Shown in pieces: positions 20,103-29,035 of a stretch of DNA of 49,470 nucleotides. Made by a program: the position numbers and the translations under genes. Source of the DNA: Betaproteobacteria bacterium (lineage in GTDB: Bacteria; Pseudomonadota; Gammaproteobacteria; Burkholderiales; Ferrovaceae); the NCBI GenBank assembly GCA_018971415.1, contig JAGXAW010000009.1, forward strand, positions 1 to 49,470, written 5' to 3'. Under the pieces are notes generated by a model. That model worked only from the letters and a program-made list of their open reading frames with translations. It was not told the origin of the DNA and ran no database searches. Position 1 is the stretch's first letter. Every line of letters starts with the position of its first letter.

Positions 20103-20333
20103 ATGAAAAACAAAAAGTTAATTTCCGCCTTAGCAACAGCCTCATTACTTGCTGCAGTCAACAGTGCCTACGCAGGATGCGCGCCTTCTACTGACAAAAA
20201 ATGCAGTGCTAAAGTCAGTAAATGTGCTGGTAAAAACATGAAAGATCACCCTGCCATGAAAAAATGTGCTGCAAAAACCAGCTCTAAGTGTGGGGCGAAA
20301 TCAGCTCCTCAATGTGGCGCTAAAAAAATGTAA
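20103..20333 (+). CDS. Small secreted Cys/Lys-rich peptide
   Basis: The 76-residue precursor has a clean signal peptide (MKNKKLISALATASLLAAVNSAYA). The mature part of about 52 residues has six Cys, many Lys and Ala, and a loosely repeated KCxxK unit (KKCSAK, SKCAGK, KKCAAK, SKCGAK, PQCGAK). AAAGGAATC before the ATG serves as ribosome site. Such low-complexity Cys peptides are reminiscent of periplasmic metal-binding peptides, including the HvfA and bufferin precursors modified by DUF692 enzymes, but no DUF692 gene is seen here. It lies just before a 216-residue protein and an ECF sigma/anti-sigma pair, so stress-induced metal sequestration is a reasonable guess. I do not recognise it as a named family. 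Confidence 0.75.
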   Translation: MKNKKLISALATASLLAAVNSAYAGCAPSTDKKCSAKVSKCAGKNMKDHPAMKKCAAKTSSKCGAKSAPQCGAKKM

Positions 20334-20342
20334 TGGTGAGGC

Positions 20343-20993
20343 ATGATGAGCGCTATTGAAAGGCTGTATCAGGATTTTACTGAAGTAAACCTGCAAGTTA
20401 AACACCGTTTTGGTGGTATTGTTCAAGCATTAATGGGTGCGTCTCAAGCATCCTCAGCAGTGCCTGATGCCAGAAGTGAGGGTGTTCATTACCCTGATAC
20501 TGATTTCCTTGATAGGGCTACTGGCAGTCAATGCTTTATGCATCGCCACGATAGCGCTCGTCGTGACTCTTTACATATTCATTTTTTTTATCGCTGGCAA
20601 CCCAAAAGCCTGGCTTTGGATCACGCCATTACCACCCATTTGGTGGCCCTTGATTTGTCTCTTGAAGGTGAGCCCTTGGGTTGGTTTTTGGTGAATCAGT
20701 GGGTGGTGGGTGATTTTTGGCAGGAGGCTAAAACAACGCTCGATATGGCTAAAAAATGGCGGATGAGTGCACATGACACTCAGTCATCGGACTTTTTGCC
20801 TGATGCGCTGGTTGCTAACTGGTTAAACCTCGTATTGGCGATGGCCGTTAAAACGAGTTTACCTGAGATACTTGAAGAGCGTGATCAACGTATTGATGAG
20901 ATTTTAAGTCATTCCCCAAACAGAAAAATTTTGACGGATAGGCGAATTGAGATAATGGGTTATCGACCCTTTATGATTCCTCAAAGAGGTTAA
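20343..20993 (+). CDS. Conserved protein of unknown function (possibly DUF6969-like)
   Basis: The 216-residue protein has no signal peptide or membrane helix. Its distinctive block is DRATGSQCFMHRHDSARRDS then LHIHFFYRW, with several His that could bind metal. Later parts include GEPLGWFLVNQWVVGDFW and MAKKWRMSAHDTQSSDFLPD, and it ends RRIEIMGYRPFMIPQRG. The TGSQ...H.H...H.HFF pattern recalls DUF6969 proteins, but this is from memory. It begins 10 nt after the Cys-rich peptide gene and is followed 46 nt later by the sigma factor gene, so the group is probably one functional unit. Confidence 0.7.
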   Translation: MMSAIERLYQDFTEVNLQVKHRFGGIVQALMGASQASSAVPDARSEGVHYPDTDFLDRATGSQCFMHRHDSARRDSLHIHFFYRWQPKSLALDHAITTHLVALDLSLEGEPLGWFLVNQWVVGDFWQEAKTTLDMAKKWRMSAHDTQSSDFLPDALVANWLNLVLAMAVKTSLPEILEERDQRIDEILSHSPNRKILTDRRIEIMGYRPFMIPQRG

Positions 20994-21039
20994 CTTTTTT
21001 TAGATACAATGAGGTTTTACGTATTAGGTCAACCTATCT

Positions 21040-21627
21040 ATGACGATCACTGAGGACGCTTTTTTTGACCAACCGCACTTAATTGAGCCCATTCGGCAAA
21101 CCATGATTAAGTTCGCTCAATTGCAGCTTGGCGACAAGCATGCCGCTGAGGATGTGGTTCAAGAGGCGATGCTAGGCGCCTTAAAAAACAAAGCGCAATT
21201 TCAAGGAGAGTCGGCATTTAAGACTTGGATCTTTGCCATTCTTAAAAACAAGATTATTGATCTAATTCGTCAGCGCTCAAAAAGTATTGCTATTAGCGCG
21301 TTTAGTGAGGACGACAACGCCAATTTGGATGAGCTATTTGATCAACAGGGTCATTGGCAGGTTGATGAAAAACCCATGCCATGGGGCAACCCTGAACAAA
21401 CTGCTATGGACAAAGAGTTTTGGCTGGTCTTGGATCTTTGTTTAGAGAACCTCCCTAAAAAACAAGCGCAACTTTTTATGATGAGAGAGTATTTGGGCTT
21501 AGAGGTAAAAGACATCGAAGCCAGTATGGGATTAACGATGACCAATATTAATGTACTACTGTATCGAGCCCGGTTAAGGCTCCGAGAGTGTTTAGAGAAC
21601 AACTGGTTTAAACAAGGAGGGCTTTGA
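21040..21627 (+). CDS. ECF-type RNA polymerase sigma factor
   Basis: The 195-residue protein has region 2 (KFAQLQLGDKHAAEDVVQEA then MLGALKN and FKTWIFAILKNKIIDLIRQR) and region 4 with the helix-turn-helix LPKKQAQLFMMREYLGLEVK then DIEASMGLTMTNINVLLYRA. It lacks regions 1 and 3, so it is an extracytoplasmic-function sigma factor. It probably controls genes for envelope, metal or oxidative stress, the Cys-rich peptide upstream being the nearest candidate. Its stop is 2 nt before the zinc-finger anti-sigma gene, whose ribosome site (AGGAGG) lies in its last codons. Confidence 0.92.
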   Translation: MTITEDAFFDQPHLIEPIRQTMIKFAQLQLGDKHAAEDVVQEAMLGALKNKAQFQGESAFKTWIFAILKNKIIDLIRQRSKSIAISAFSEDDNANLDELFDQQGHWQVDEKPMPWGNPEQTAMDKEFWLVLDLCLENLPKKQAQLFMMREYLGLEVKDIEASMGLTMTNINVLLYRARLRLRECLENNWFKQGGL

Positions 21628-21628
21628 T

Positions 21629-21808
21629 ATGATGAATTGTCGAGAGAGCACAGCACTCTTGTCCGAGTCACAGGATAGGGCCTTGACCTTCAAGGAAAGA
21701 GTTAGCTTACGTTTGCATTTGTTTTTTTGTTCTGGCTGTACGCAATTTAAATTACACCTTCATGATATTCATTATTATTTAGGGAAGTATTTTTCCAATA
21801 AATCCTAG
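21629..21808 (+). CDS. Small zinc-finger anti-sigma factor
   Basis: This 59-residue reading frame starts ATGATG with AGGAGG 8 nt upstream and ends at TAG 21806-21808. It reads MMNCRESTALLSESQDRALT, then FKERVSLRLHLFFCSGC, with the zf-HC2/ZAS pattern Cys4 ... His30-x3-Cys34-x2-Cys37. Such proteins bind and silence the ECF sigma encoded just before them and release it when zinc or the thiols are disturbed. It has no membrane helix, so it should sense a cytoplasmic signal. It ends 3 nt from the convergent LysR gene. Confidence 0.85.
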   Translation: MMNCRESTALLSESQDRALTFKERVSLRLHLFFCSGCTQFKLHLHDIHYYLGKYFSNKS

Positions 21809-21811
21809 CCG

Positions 21812-22693
21812 TTACTCCGTTGAGAGTAACCGGTTAAACATGTCTGAAGGAAAGGCTTTATTTAAACTAATGGCGTAAAAGTTCTCTGAAACATGAGGTA
21901 ATGTGCAGTATTTTTCTAAGGTTTTTTGTTGTAACTCATCTTGAACCACTACCTCGGGTACCACTGCAACTCCCACTTTATCCCTGGCCAATAAACGTAG
22001 CATGGCCATGTCATCCACCTCGCTGTAGCGCTCTGGCCTAAAACCTAAGGATTCGCACAGAACATCAAACTGACTTCGTATGTCACTGCTAATGCCTGGT
22101 AACAGTAAGTGTAGCGATTGGCAATCTTCAGGAAAGTTAAAAGGTTTGCGTTTGCCTCTTGGTGGACCAATTAAGCTAACACTTTGTTTGGCAATTAAAC
22201 GGCAGCGCCAGTGATCTTCATGGTCTGTGGCGACAGCTTTATTGGAGAGAATAAGGTCAAGGTGATGCAGTTTAAGGCGCTCTAGAAGTTCATTTAAGCT
22301 TGCTGATTCTAAGACCAGACGAATATCAGACTCTTTAAAAATAGGGCGAATAAAATTCTCTTGGAAGTTACGTGACAGGTTCGCTACTGCACCGATTCGA
22401 ATGATTTTATTGCCACTTCCAATCCCTTGATTTAAATCATTGAGTAATTGATTACCTAAATTAAAGATCGCTTCAGCGTAGCGCAGTACTTGATAGCCTG
22501 TGTCGGTTAAGCTGAGTTTGCGATTGTTACGTAAAAATAACGGTTGACCAATTTCCTCCTCCAGTTGTTTGATCTGGGCGGAGAGGGCAGATTGGGCGAT
22601 GTGGAGCTTTTCTGCGCACTTGGTGAGATGACCTGTTTTGGCAACCTGCCAGAAGTAATACAGATGATGATAGTTGAGTTGGTTGATTTTCAT
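21812..22693 (-). CDS. LysR-family transcriptional regulator of the DAB operon
   Basis: The 293-residue protein has the LysR helix-turn-helix (YFWQVAKTGHLTKCAEKLHI then AQSALSAQIKQLEEEIGQPL) and a periplasmic-binding-like effector domain. It is divergent from dabB with about 95 bp between the starts, and that gap holds a perfect 19-bp palindrome. The layout is that of a LysR protein sensing a carbon-status signal and activating the neighbouring transporter. The N-terminus (MKINQLNYHHLYYFWQVAKTG) resembles NhaR-type regulators more than CbbR, but function should follow the neighbours. Confidence 0.85.
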   Translation of the reverse strand: MKINQLNYHHLYYFWQVAKTGHLTKCAEKLHIAQSALSAQIKQLEEEIGQPLFLRNNRKLSLTDTGYQVLRYAEAIFNLGNQLLNDLNQGIGSGNKIIRIGAVANLSRNFQENFIRPIFKESDIRLVLESASLNELLERLKLHHLDLILSNKAVATDHEDHWRCRLIAKQSVSLIGPPRGKRKPFNFPEDCQSLHLLLPGISSDIRSQFDVLCESLGFRPERYSEVDDMAMLRLLARDKVGVAVVPEVVVQDELQQKTLEKYCTLPHVSENFYAISLNKAFPSDMFNRLLSTE

Positions 22694-22710
22694 TTGTTCT
22701 ATAAAAACGA

Positions 22711-22729
22711 ATAAAATAATATATTTTAT
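22711..22729. promoter_or_regulatory. Perfect palindrome in the lysR-dabB divergent promoter
   Basis: ATAAAATA-ATA-TATTTTAT is a 19-bp perfect inverted repeat placed 18-36 bp from the lysR ATG and about 60 bp from the dabB ATG. This is the expected position and symmetry of a LysR-type binding site. AT-rich palindromes also arise by chance. Confidence 0.5.
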
Positions 22730-22788
22730 CTATTTTACATATTAATCAGTGCGTGTCAAACTGCCTCAACTGATGAGGAGACTTCACC

Positions 22789-24312
22789 ATGGAGTTAATA
22801 GCGTTACTGTGTTTACATGCCTTGGCACTGATATTGTCCTATAGCCGTGAGGAGGCAATGGTTAAGCGTGCACTGTGGCCGTTGTTAATGGCATTACTGC
22901 TTGATACGCTCTTTTTGTTTAAGGCAGTTGTTCATCAAGAGGCTTCCCTGATTCTCTCTTTTGCCTTAATCACACTGGTGGAGTTTTTAACCCTGGTGGT
23001 CTTCACTTTCGCCTGGGATTATTTAGCGGGAGAGAAGAACCGCACTTATTTTCTGCGCTTAATCTTAAGCGTACTCGCCTCGGTGGTCATTTTATTGTTA
23101 AGCCAATCGCTGATAACGCTGTATTTATCCTGGTGTGTCATTGGTTTACTGGTGAATAAGCTGTTGCTGTTTTACCCTGAACGACCTCACACCCATGCTA
23201 TCGCCCATAAACACTTTTTCAATGAACTGATCGCCAATAGCCTAATGGGTGTAGGTTTTATCATGCTGGCTGTTCACTTTAGTACTCTCTCAATTCCGCA
23301 AATTTCAGGGTATTTGTCTACAGTTACTGATACTTATTCGTCAGTGGCTTTACTCTTCATTGTACTGGCCTTTTTAATTAAAACAGCCCTGATGCCTTTT
23401 CATGGTTGGTTGATTCAAGTGATGGAGGTGCCCACTCCTGTTTCAGCTTTAATGCATGCAGGGATCGTTAATTTGTCTGGCATGGTTTGGCTGAGGTTAT
23501 CTCCGTGGTGGGAACATAGCCCTTACCTAAGAGACTTTGTAGCCCTAGTGGCATTCATGAGCTTACTGCTCTCCAGTATTGTCATGTTAACCCGTGTCTC
23601 TATTAAGGTTCGCCTCGCCTGGTCCACCACAGCGCAGATGAGTTTTCTGTTATTTGAATGTGCTCAAGGATGGTATGAGATGGCTTTTATTCATCTTGTT
23701 GGTCACTCTCTGTATAAGGCACAGGCCTTTTTACTCTCTGGTAACCGTGTCAATGAACAGCCTCTTAAAAAACAGATAAAAGGCATAATGGGGTATGTCT
23801 CCTCTTCCTTCTATTCCCCTTTAATCTCACTATTTATTTCATTCGCACTGTTTGTTCTTTTTAATCAGCTTTTAAATACCCACTTTGGCTTTTATTCCTT
23901 ACCAATCGATCAGATGGTTTTCTTGTCGCTCCTAATCGCCCCAGCGCTGTGGTTAATGCAAAAAGACCAGGTGTTGAGTGTTGGTGTGAGAGTTGTTATG
24001 CAAGGCTTGTTTATTTTGATATTTATGCTGTTACACAGCCTGCTGCATCCTCTTTTTACCCATCAAGTTAATCCAACTAATTTACTCGATTACCTACTGT
24101 TGGCCCTGTTGCTCACCTATATTGTTCATTGGCTGATATTAAGTAAGCAATATTTAGCCCGCTCTTCCACCCTCAACAGCTTAGCCTACGAAGGCTTTTA
24201 TTTAGATGCTCTGTGGACCTACAGTATTCAGCGTCCCCTCAGTCGCTTTATTCAGCAATACAACCATCAACTCTCGACCTTTTTAGGAAAACTTTTACAT
24301 GAAGCCCCATAG
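22789..24312 (+). CDS. dabB: Inorganic-carbon transporter membrane subunit DabB
   Basis: DabB is a NuoL/MrpA-like proton-conducting membrane protein that forms the DAB inorganic-carbon pump with DabA. The 507-residue protein has about 13 helices and the core motif of the family, LIKTALMPFHGWLIQVMEVPTP followed by VSALMHAGIVNLSG and a later LVGHSLYKAQAFLLSG. GAGGAG sits 7 nt before the ATG. No other Nuo or Mrp subunits are nearby, and the gene overlaps dabA by 14 nt, so a role in complex I is unlikely. Confidence 0.93.
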   Translation: MELIALLCLHALALILSYSREEAMVKRALWPLLMALLLDTLFLFKAVVHQEASLILSFALITLVEFLTLVVFTFAWDYLAGEKNRTYFLRLILSVLASVVILLLSQSLITLYLSWCVIGLLVNKLLLFYPERPHTHAIAHKHFFNELIANSLMGVGFIMLAVHFSTLSIPQISGYLSTVTDTYSSVALLFIVLAFLIKTALMPFHGWLIQVMEVPTPVSALMHAGIVNLSGMVWLRLSPWWEHSPYLRDFVALVAFMSLLLSSIVMLTRVSIKVRLAWSTTAQMSFLLFECAQGWYEMAFIHLVGHSLYKAQAFLLSGNRVNEQPLKKQIKGIMGYVSSSFYSPLISLFISFALFVLFNQLLNTHFGFYSLPIDQMVFLSLLIAPALWLMQKDQVLSVGVRVVMQGLFILIFMLLHSLLHPLFTHQVNPTNLLDYLLLALLLTYIVHWLILSKQYLARSSTLNSLAYEGFYLDALWTYSIQRPLSRFIQQYNHQLSTFLGKLLHEAP

Positions 24313-26680
24313 TGAGTCACTGAAGTTAACTGAAGAGACGCTGAGTATTAGCATTAAAGAGTCGCTATCTTGTATCGCCCCTCAATGGTCTTTAACTCAG
24401 CAAATTGCAGTTAATCCTTTTTGGCATAAAACCCATCAATCCTTTAAAGCATGGACTGAAGAATTGTATGGGACCACGGGCCATTTATTAACAGGTGAAC
24501 ATCCCTTAATCAGTCAGCCCATTGACTCCGCTCTGTTAGAGACAGCGCGGGTTCATTACCATCGACTCTATAACAAAGAGGCGCAATTCGTGGCTGAGCC
24601 GAGTCCATCCTCGGTATCCATTAAAAAAACGCTTTACCATTTAATGGATGAGCGAAAATATCAGCAGCATCATTTACATGAGGCGATCCGCCTTCATATC
24701 TCACAGACCACAGCGGCCTTTGCTGATAAACAGCAAAGTCAGTGGCATGATAACTCTTCTAAGAGTTTATTTACTTTTTGGCGTAATCATCTTGATCAGA
24801 GATGGAATCTTGAGTTTCATGCACTACATCAACAAATCACTGAGCGCCTTAAGGCGCTTCCTGAAGAGGTGAATGAGGTCATTCTTGTTGTGGTTAAAGC
24901 GCTTGAATTAAGCCCCAAGCAATGGCAAAACTGGTTTCAGTTAAACCTCTTTACCTTTCCTGGTTGGGCCTCTTGGTGTGCTTACCAGGATCAATATAAA
25001 GGAGAGTCCAGCCATCAATTATTGCTGGATTTATTGGCCATTACCTTAGTTTGGGATTATTTGGTGGATGATGGTGAGCGTCACCCACAATCCGTTTGGT
25101 ATCAATGGCAGTTACAGTGGCAGAGTGTTGATAATCCCACAACACAACGATATTTGGATTTTCATTACAGTCAATTGTATTTTAAGGAGTATGCCTACCA
25201 ACAGTCGTTAATCCGTACCCTAAGCCAGAGCTACCATTCTACAGAGCAAGAGTCTGGACCTCATACTCAACTCATTTTCTGTATTGATGTTCGATCAGAG
25301 CCTATGCGACGGGCCTTGGAGGAAATGGACCCTGGTATACACACCATCGGTTTTGCAGGTTTCTTTGGTTTACCTGTGACATACCATGCCATAGGCGACA
25401 TTGAGGGTATCAACTACTGTCATGGTTTATTGCAACCCATAGCCACCATTAGGCAGAATAAAGCTGTCTCTTCTCGAGCATGGCTAAAGAGAATGCGGGA
25501 GCGCATTAATACCGCAATCAAGGTATATCAAGAGCAAATCAAATCCCATCCTTTCACCTCTTTGTTATGGGTTGAGGGAGTGGGCTTAGGCTACGCTGTG
25601 AGTTTATTAGCCAATCTCTTTAAGCACCCAACCGCTAAGATCCCCTTTAGCTATAAAGAAATAGCTAAAGAATCTCTTCTGAAACAGCTGGTGGCGGATG
25701 AGGAGAGTCAACTCACTGCGCTCAAAAACTTTTTAGTTGCAACAGGACTAAAAGTTATTAATGCACAACAAGTGGTGATTGTGGGTCACGGTGCACAAAG
25801 TGTAAATAATCCTTATTTGCATGCTTTAGATTGTGGCGCCTGTGGTGGACAGTCAGGTGCGCTAAATGCCAAGCTGGTCGCTGAAATGCTGAACACCCCA
25901 GCGTACCGCCAAAAACTCATTCAACAGGGTTTTGTGATTCCTCAGGATACACGCTTTATAGCGGCACATCACAACACTACGGCGCAAGTTATTGAGCTTC
26001 TCTCAGGGGAAGAGGATGAGGCAGGCAAACGACTGCAACAGGTGTTTGATCAAGCCGCCCAATTGCTTAATGGAGGGCAGGGGATAGATGCCTCTCAAAC
26101 ACACAGAGAGAAAACCCATAACTGGGCCCAGGTACGGCCAGAATGGGGGTTAATCAATAATGCTGCAATGATCGTTGCGCCACGCGCACGAACCAGAGGC
26201 TGTGATCTTCAAGCTCGTGTCTTTCTTCATGAGTATGAGGCGAAGCAAGACACCGATCTCTCACAACTGGAGCAAATTCTTTTGGCGCCGATGATTGTGG
26301 CCCATTGGATCAACATGAGTTACTTCACCTCACGAACGTTACCCACCTTATTTGGAAGCGGTAATAAATTACTGCATAACGTGGTGGGTGGTGATGTGGG
26401 TGTGTTTGAAGGAAACAGTGGTGATTTAAGGATTGGTCTTGCCAAACAATCCTTACATGATGGACAGACATGGTTACATGAGGCGCAGCGCCTGACAGTC
26501 ATCATTGATGCGCCACAAAACAATATTGCACATCTGATTCAAAAACATGCTTTATTGCGCTCACTGATTGATGGGGGATGGATTCATCTGTTGAGCTGGC
26601 AGGGTGAGTCTTTTTATCAGTATAAATACGCCTCTTGGATTCCCTTTACCAAGAATGAGACGCACAGGAGAGAGTCATGA
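24299..26680 (+). CDS. dabA: Inorganic-carbon transporter catalytic subunit DabA (DUF2309)
   Basis: DabA is a zinc protein resembling beta-carbonic anhydrases that is thought to hydrate CO2 in one direction when coupled to DabB. The 793-residue protein has the Cys-Asp pair in FCIDVRSEPMRRALE (about residues 327-341), the His in VIVGHGAQSVNNPY and the Cys in ALDCGACGGQSGALNA (about 495-520), the four zinc ligands. It lacks membrane helices. Its ATG overlaps the end of dabB and its stop overlaps the next ATG, so the three genes are translationally coupled. Confidence 0.94.
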   Translation: MKPHSESLKLTEETLSISIKESLSCIAPQWSLTQQIAVNPFWHKTHQSFKAWTEELYGTTGHLLTGEHPLISQPIDSALLETARVHYHRLYNKEAQFVAEPSPSSVSIKKTLYHLMDERKYQQHHLHEAIRLHISQTTAAFADKQQSQWHDNSSKSLFTFWRNHLDQRWNLEFHALHQQITERLKALPEEVNEVILVVVKALELSPKQWQNWFQLNLFTFPGWASWCAYQDQYKGESSHQLLLDLLAITLVWDYLVDDGERHPQSVWYQWQLQWQSVDNPTTQRYLDFHYSQLYFKEYAYQQSLIRTLSQSYHSTEQESGPHTQLIFCIDVRSEPMRRALEEMDPGIHTIGFAGFFGLPVTYHAIGDIEGINYCHGLLQPIATIRQNKAVSSRAWLKRMRERINTAIKVYQEQIKSHPFTSLLWVEGVGLGYAVSLLANLFKHPTAKIPFSYKEIAKESLLKQLVADEESQLTALKNFLVATGLKVINAQQVVIVGHGAQSVNNPYLHALDCGACGGQSGALNAKLVAEMLNTPAYRQKLIQQGFVIPQDTRFIAAHHNTTAQVIELLSGEEDEAGKRLQQVFDQAAQLLNGGQGIDASQTHREKTHNWAQVRPEWGLINNAAMIVAPRARTRGCDLQARVFLHEYEAKQDTDLSQLEQILLAPMIVAHWINMSYFTSRTLPTLFGSGNKLLHNVVGGDVGVFEGNSGDLRIGLAKQSLHDGQTWLHEAQRLTVIIDAPQNNIAHLIQKHALLRSLIDGGWIHLLSWQGESFYQYKYASWIPFTKNETHRRES

Positions 26681-27552
26681 GCCTATTAAAAACCAAAGAG
26701 CCACAAAGTGCTATTCAAGCGATTGACTCAATACTTGAATTAACTGACCGTTATGATGTGTTTTTATTTGATCAGTGGGGTGTTTTACACAACGGCTTAC
26801 AACTCTATCCAAAGGTTAATAGCCTACTGTCCACCTTATCGACGTTAGGTAAAACTATTATTGTATTGAGTAACTCGGGCAAGTCATCCAGCATTAATCA
26901 AGATCGATTAAGGGACATGGGACTCTCTTCTTCACTCACCACTAACTTGGTAACGAGTGGCGACGTGGCGCGCTGGGCGTTCGACTCAGAGCATAAAAAA
27001 GTCACTCGATTTATCAATCAGTCTTTACTCTGGCTCGACTCCTCCGCTGGTGAAGTGGAGGCTATCTATCAACATTTAAGTAAATCTAAAGAGAACACCA
27101 GCGTGGTATTGGCTGGTATAGCTGAAGGGATTACCCATCAACGCTATCTTGATTTACTTGCTTTAATGCAACAGCAAAATATTCCTCTCTTATGTATTAA
27201 CCCAGATATCAACCGCTTTACCCCGCAGGGCATTCTGCCCAGTACTGGTTTTTATGCAAAGACTTATGAAGAGCAGGGTGGGGTAGTGAGTTATATTGGA
27301 AAACCAGATTCCTTGGTTTATGAATATACGCTGTCACACTATCAATTAAAGGACCCTAGCAGAATAGTGATGGTGGGAGACTCCATTCATCATGACGTAC
27401 TCGGGGCATCCAATATGGGCATAGACAGTATTTTACTGCGCAGAGGGATTCATCAAAGCTTGTTTAATAGAATCCCAGAGGAAAAGCTCTTTAGTGATTG
27501 GGTTAAGGAAGGCTTGGCCTTACCCACCTATGTGATGGATGAAATAGCGTAG
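26677..27552 (+). CDS. HAD-superfamily hydrolase (TIGR01459/NagD-like)
   Basis: The 291-residue protein has the HAD nucleophile motif in YDVFLFDQWGVLHNG (about residue 32), motif II in IIVLSNSGKSS, a cap domain and motif IV in RIVMVGDSIHHDVLGASNMG. This is the NagD-type, class IIA HAD pattern, with FDQWGV typical of the TIGR01459 group. The substrate is unknown; sugar phosphates or phosphoglycolate-like compounds are usual for relatives. It overlaps the dabA stop (ATGA), so it is probably co-expressed with the carbon pump, but I know of no established link. Confidence 0.85.
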   Translation: MSLLKTKEPQSAIQAIDSILELTDRYDVFLFDQWGVLHNGLQLYPKVNSLLSTLSTLGKTIIVLSNSGKSSSINQDRLRDMGLSSSLTTNLVTSGDVARWAFDSEHKKVTRFINQSLLWLDSSAGEVEAIYQHLSKSKENTSVVLAGIAEGITHQRYLDLLALMQQQNIPLLCINPDINRFTPQGILPSTGFYAKTYEEQGGVVSYIGKPDSLVYEYTLSHYQLKDPSRIVMVGDSIHHDVLGASNMGIDSILLRRGIHQSLFNRIPEEKLFSDWVKEGLALPTYVMDEIA

Positions 27553-27558
27553 AGTACT

Positions 27559-28986
27559 TTAACTTTGTCGACGCAGCTCTTTACCCCACTGGCGTTGCCC
27601 GGTCATAAAATGAACCCAGCCTAAGCTCGAGCCAAGGTGGCGCAACAACTGAAAGCTAAAGGGTTCAAGAAAAGAGGACATGAGCGCAAAGGCGAAGGCT
27701 GAGGTATGCCGGAGGCCAGTCCAGCGGCGGTATAAAAGAACGGACCAGAGATGGTAAATACTGTCAAAGAGCGCTTTAGTGAGCATGATGGATAAAATGC
27801 CCACAACGAGAGTCAACTGATGGGAAAGTAAATACCACACTAATAGGGCAAAGGCAGACAATCCATAGACGGGTTGGTGAGTATCAAAGGTTTTAATGGG
27901 CATCATGATTAGCCCCAACAGTTTAAATTTGGGGTTACCTATCATGTCACGGTTCCAATGCTGAGTTTGCAGAAACCCCGCAAACCAGCGACGGCGTTGT
28001 TTTAAAAAGGAGCGAAGGCTGGAAGGGGAGCTCGTCAATGCGTGAACTCGTCCCATCACCGCCGTTTGCCAAGGCAGTTGATGCTCAATACTGTAGCGGT
28101 GAAGGCGGTGAATTACTTCATAGTCTTCCACTAAACATTCAGGGTCAAAGCCACCCACACTCACTAAAGCCTCTCGTTTGAATACCGCAAGCGCTCCAGA
28201 TATTAAGAGAAGGCTGTCAACCCGCATCCAGCTGTAGCGAGAAATAAAGTTGCGAATATATTCATAGCGCTGAAAAAACTCCAACACCTTACCTTTTTTG
28301 CTGGGATAACACTGAGGTGTCAGAATCCCCGTGGCAGCTACCACCTTGGCATGATGCTGAAAGTATATTTTTGTTTCTTTAATGGCTTCTGTGTCGAGTC
28401 TGGTATCCGCATCAACGGTCATGATGAGATCCGTATAGAGATGAGGTAGCGTCTGATTCAAGGTGTTGGCTTTTCCTGCATGGGGCAAGCGTAACCAGTA
28501 AATGTTGGGAAACAGGGGTGAGGGCGCACTGATTTGACCTAACTGTGGAATCTCAAGCTGTAAAAAAGCTTTTAGGACCCTTGAGCTGTGATCACTGGAG
28601 CCATCATCTGCTAGAATAATTTTTTGGGCAGGAATACTTTGGTTAATTAAGGATTTCAGTGTTCTCACCAACACCGGCGCCTCGTTAAAGGCAGGCACGA
28701 TAATGCCCAGAGATACGTTTTGAGTGGAGTTAAGTTCAGTGACTTTTTTGTTTTTAAAAAATAAAGGAAAACTCGTTAAGGTGATAAACACAATTAAAAA
28801 GGTGTCATAACCCACGTAGACTATCCCTGCGGACCAGGCGAGTAAGCTATGAAAAGCAAAAGCACGACTTAATAACCCGAGCCAGAGGACAGTCACTCCA
28901 AAAGTAAGAAAATAACTCACTAGAGATGTTGGGCGTGGCAAGACTCTTGGCGAATAGCGATGAAAGGCAATATCGAGTTGATTCAT
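27559..28986 (-). CDS. Membrane glycosyltransferase family 2 (processive type)
   Basis: The protein of about 475 residues has N-terminal helices (near 20-70), a cytoplasmic GT2 domain with SLGIIVPAFNEAPVLVRTL, ADDGSSDHSSRVL, VDADTRLD and CLVEDYEVIHRLH, then QRRRWFAGF, the QxxRW motif of cellulose/chitin/hyaluronan-type synthases, and three or four C-terminal helices. It probably extrudes a polysaccharide. I start at MNQLDIA; the longer frame starts with TTG. No other exopolysaccharide genes adjoin, so the product is unknown. Confidence 0.85.
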   Translation of the reverse strand: MNQLDIAFHRYSPRVLPRPTSLVSYFLTFGVTVLWLGLLSRAFAFHSLLAWSAGIVYVGYDTFLIVFITLTSFPLFFKNKKVTELNSTQNVSLGIIVPAFNEAPVLVRTLKSLINQSIPAQKIILADDGSSDHSSRVLKAFLQLEIPQLGQISAPSPLFPNIYWLRLPHAGKANTLNQTLPHLYTDLIMTVDADTRLDTEAIKETKIYFQHHAKVVAATGILTPQCYPSKKGKVLEFFQRYEYIRNFISRYSWMRVDSLLLISGALAVFKREALVSVGGFDPECLVEDYEVIHRLHRYSIEHQLPWQTAVMGRVHALTSSPSSLRSFLKQRRRWFAGFLQTQHWNRDMIGNPKFKLLGLIMMPIKTFDTHQPVYGLSAFALLVWYLLSHQLTLVVGILSIMLTKALFDSIYHLWSVLLYRRWTGLRHTSAFAFALMSSFLEPFSFQLLRHLGSSLGWVHFMTGQRQWGKELRRQS

Positions 28987-29035
28987 GGGTGGCTTATACA
29001 ATTAATCTGCTCATTAGAAGAGATTAATGCCATTA

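Noticed and set aside
20103-20333. DUF2282/BufA1 bufferin precursor
   Set aside because: The Cys spacing and sequence do not match DUF2282 as I know it, and no DUF692 or DUF2063 gene adjoins; kept only as an analogy.
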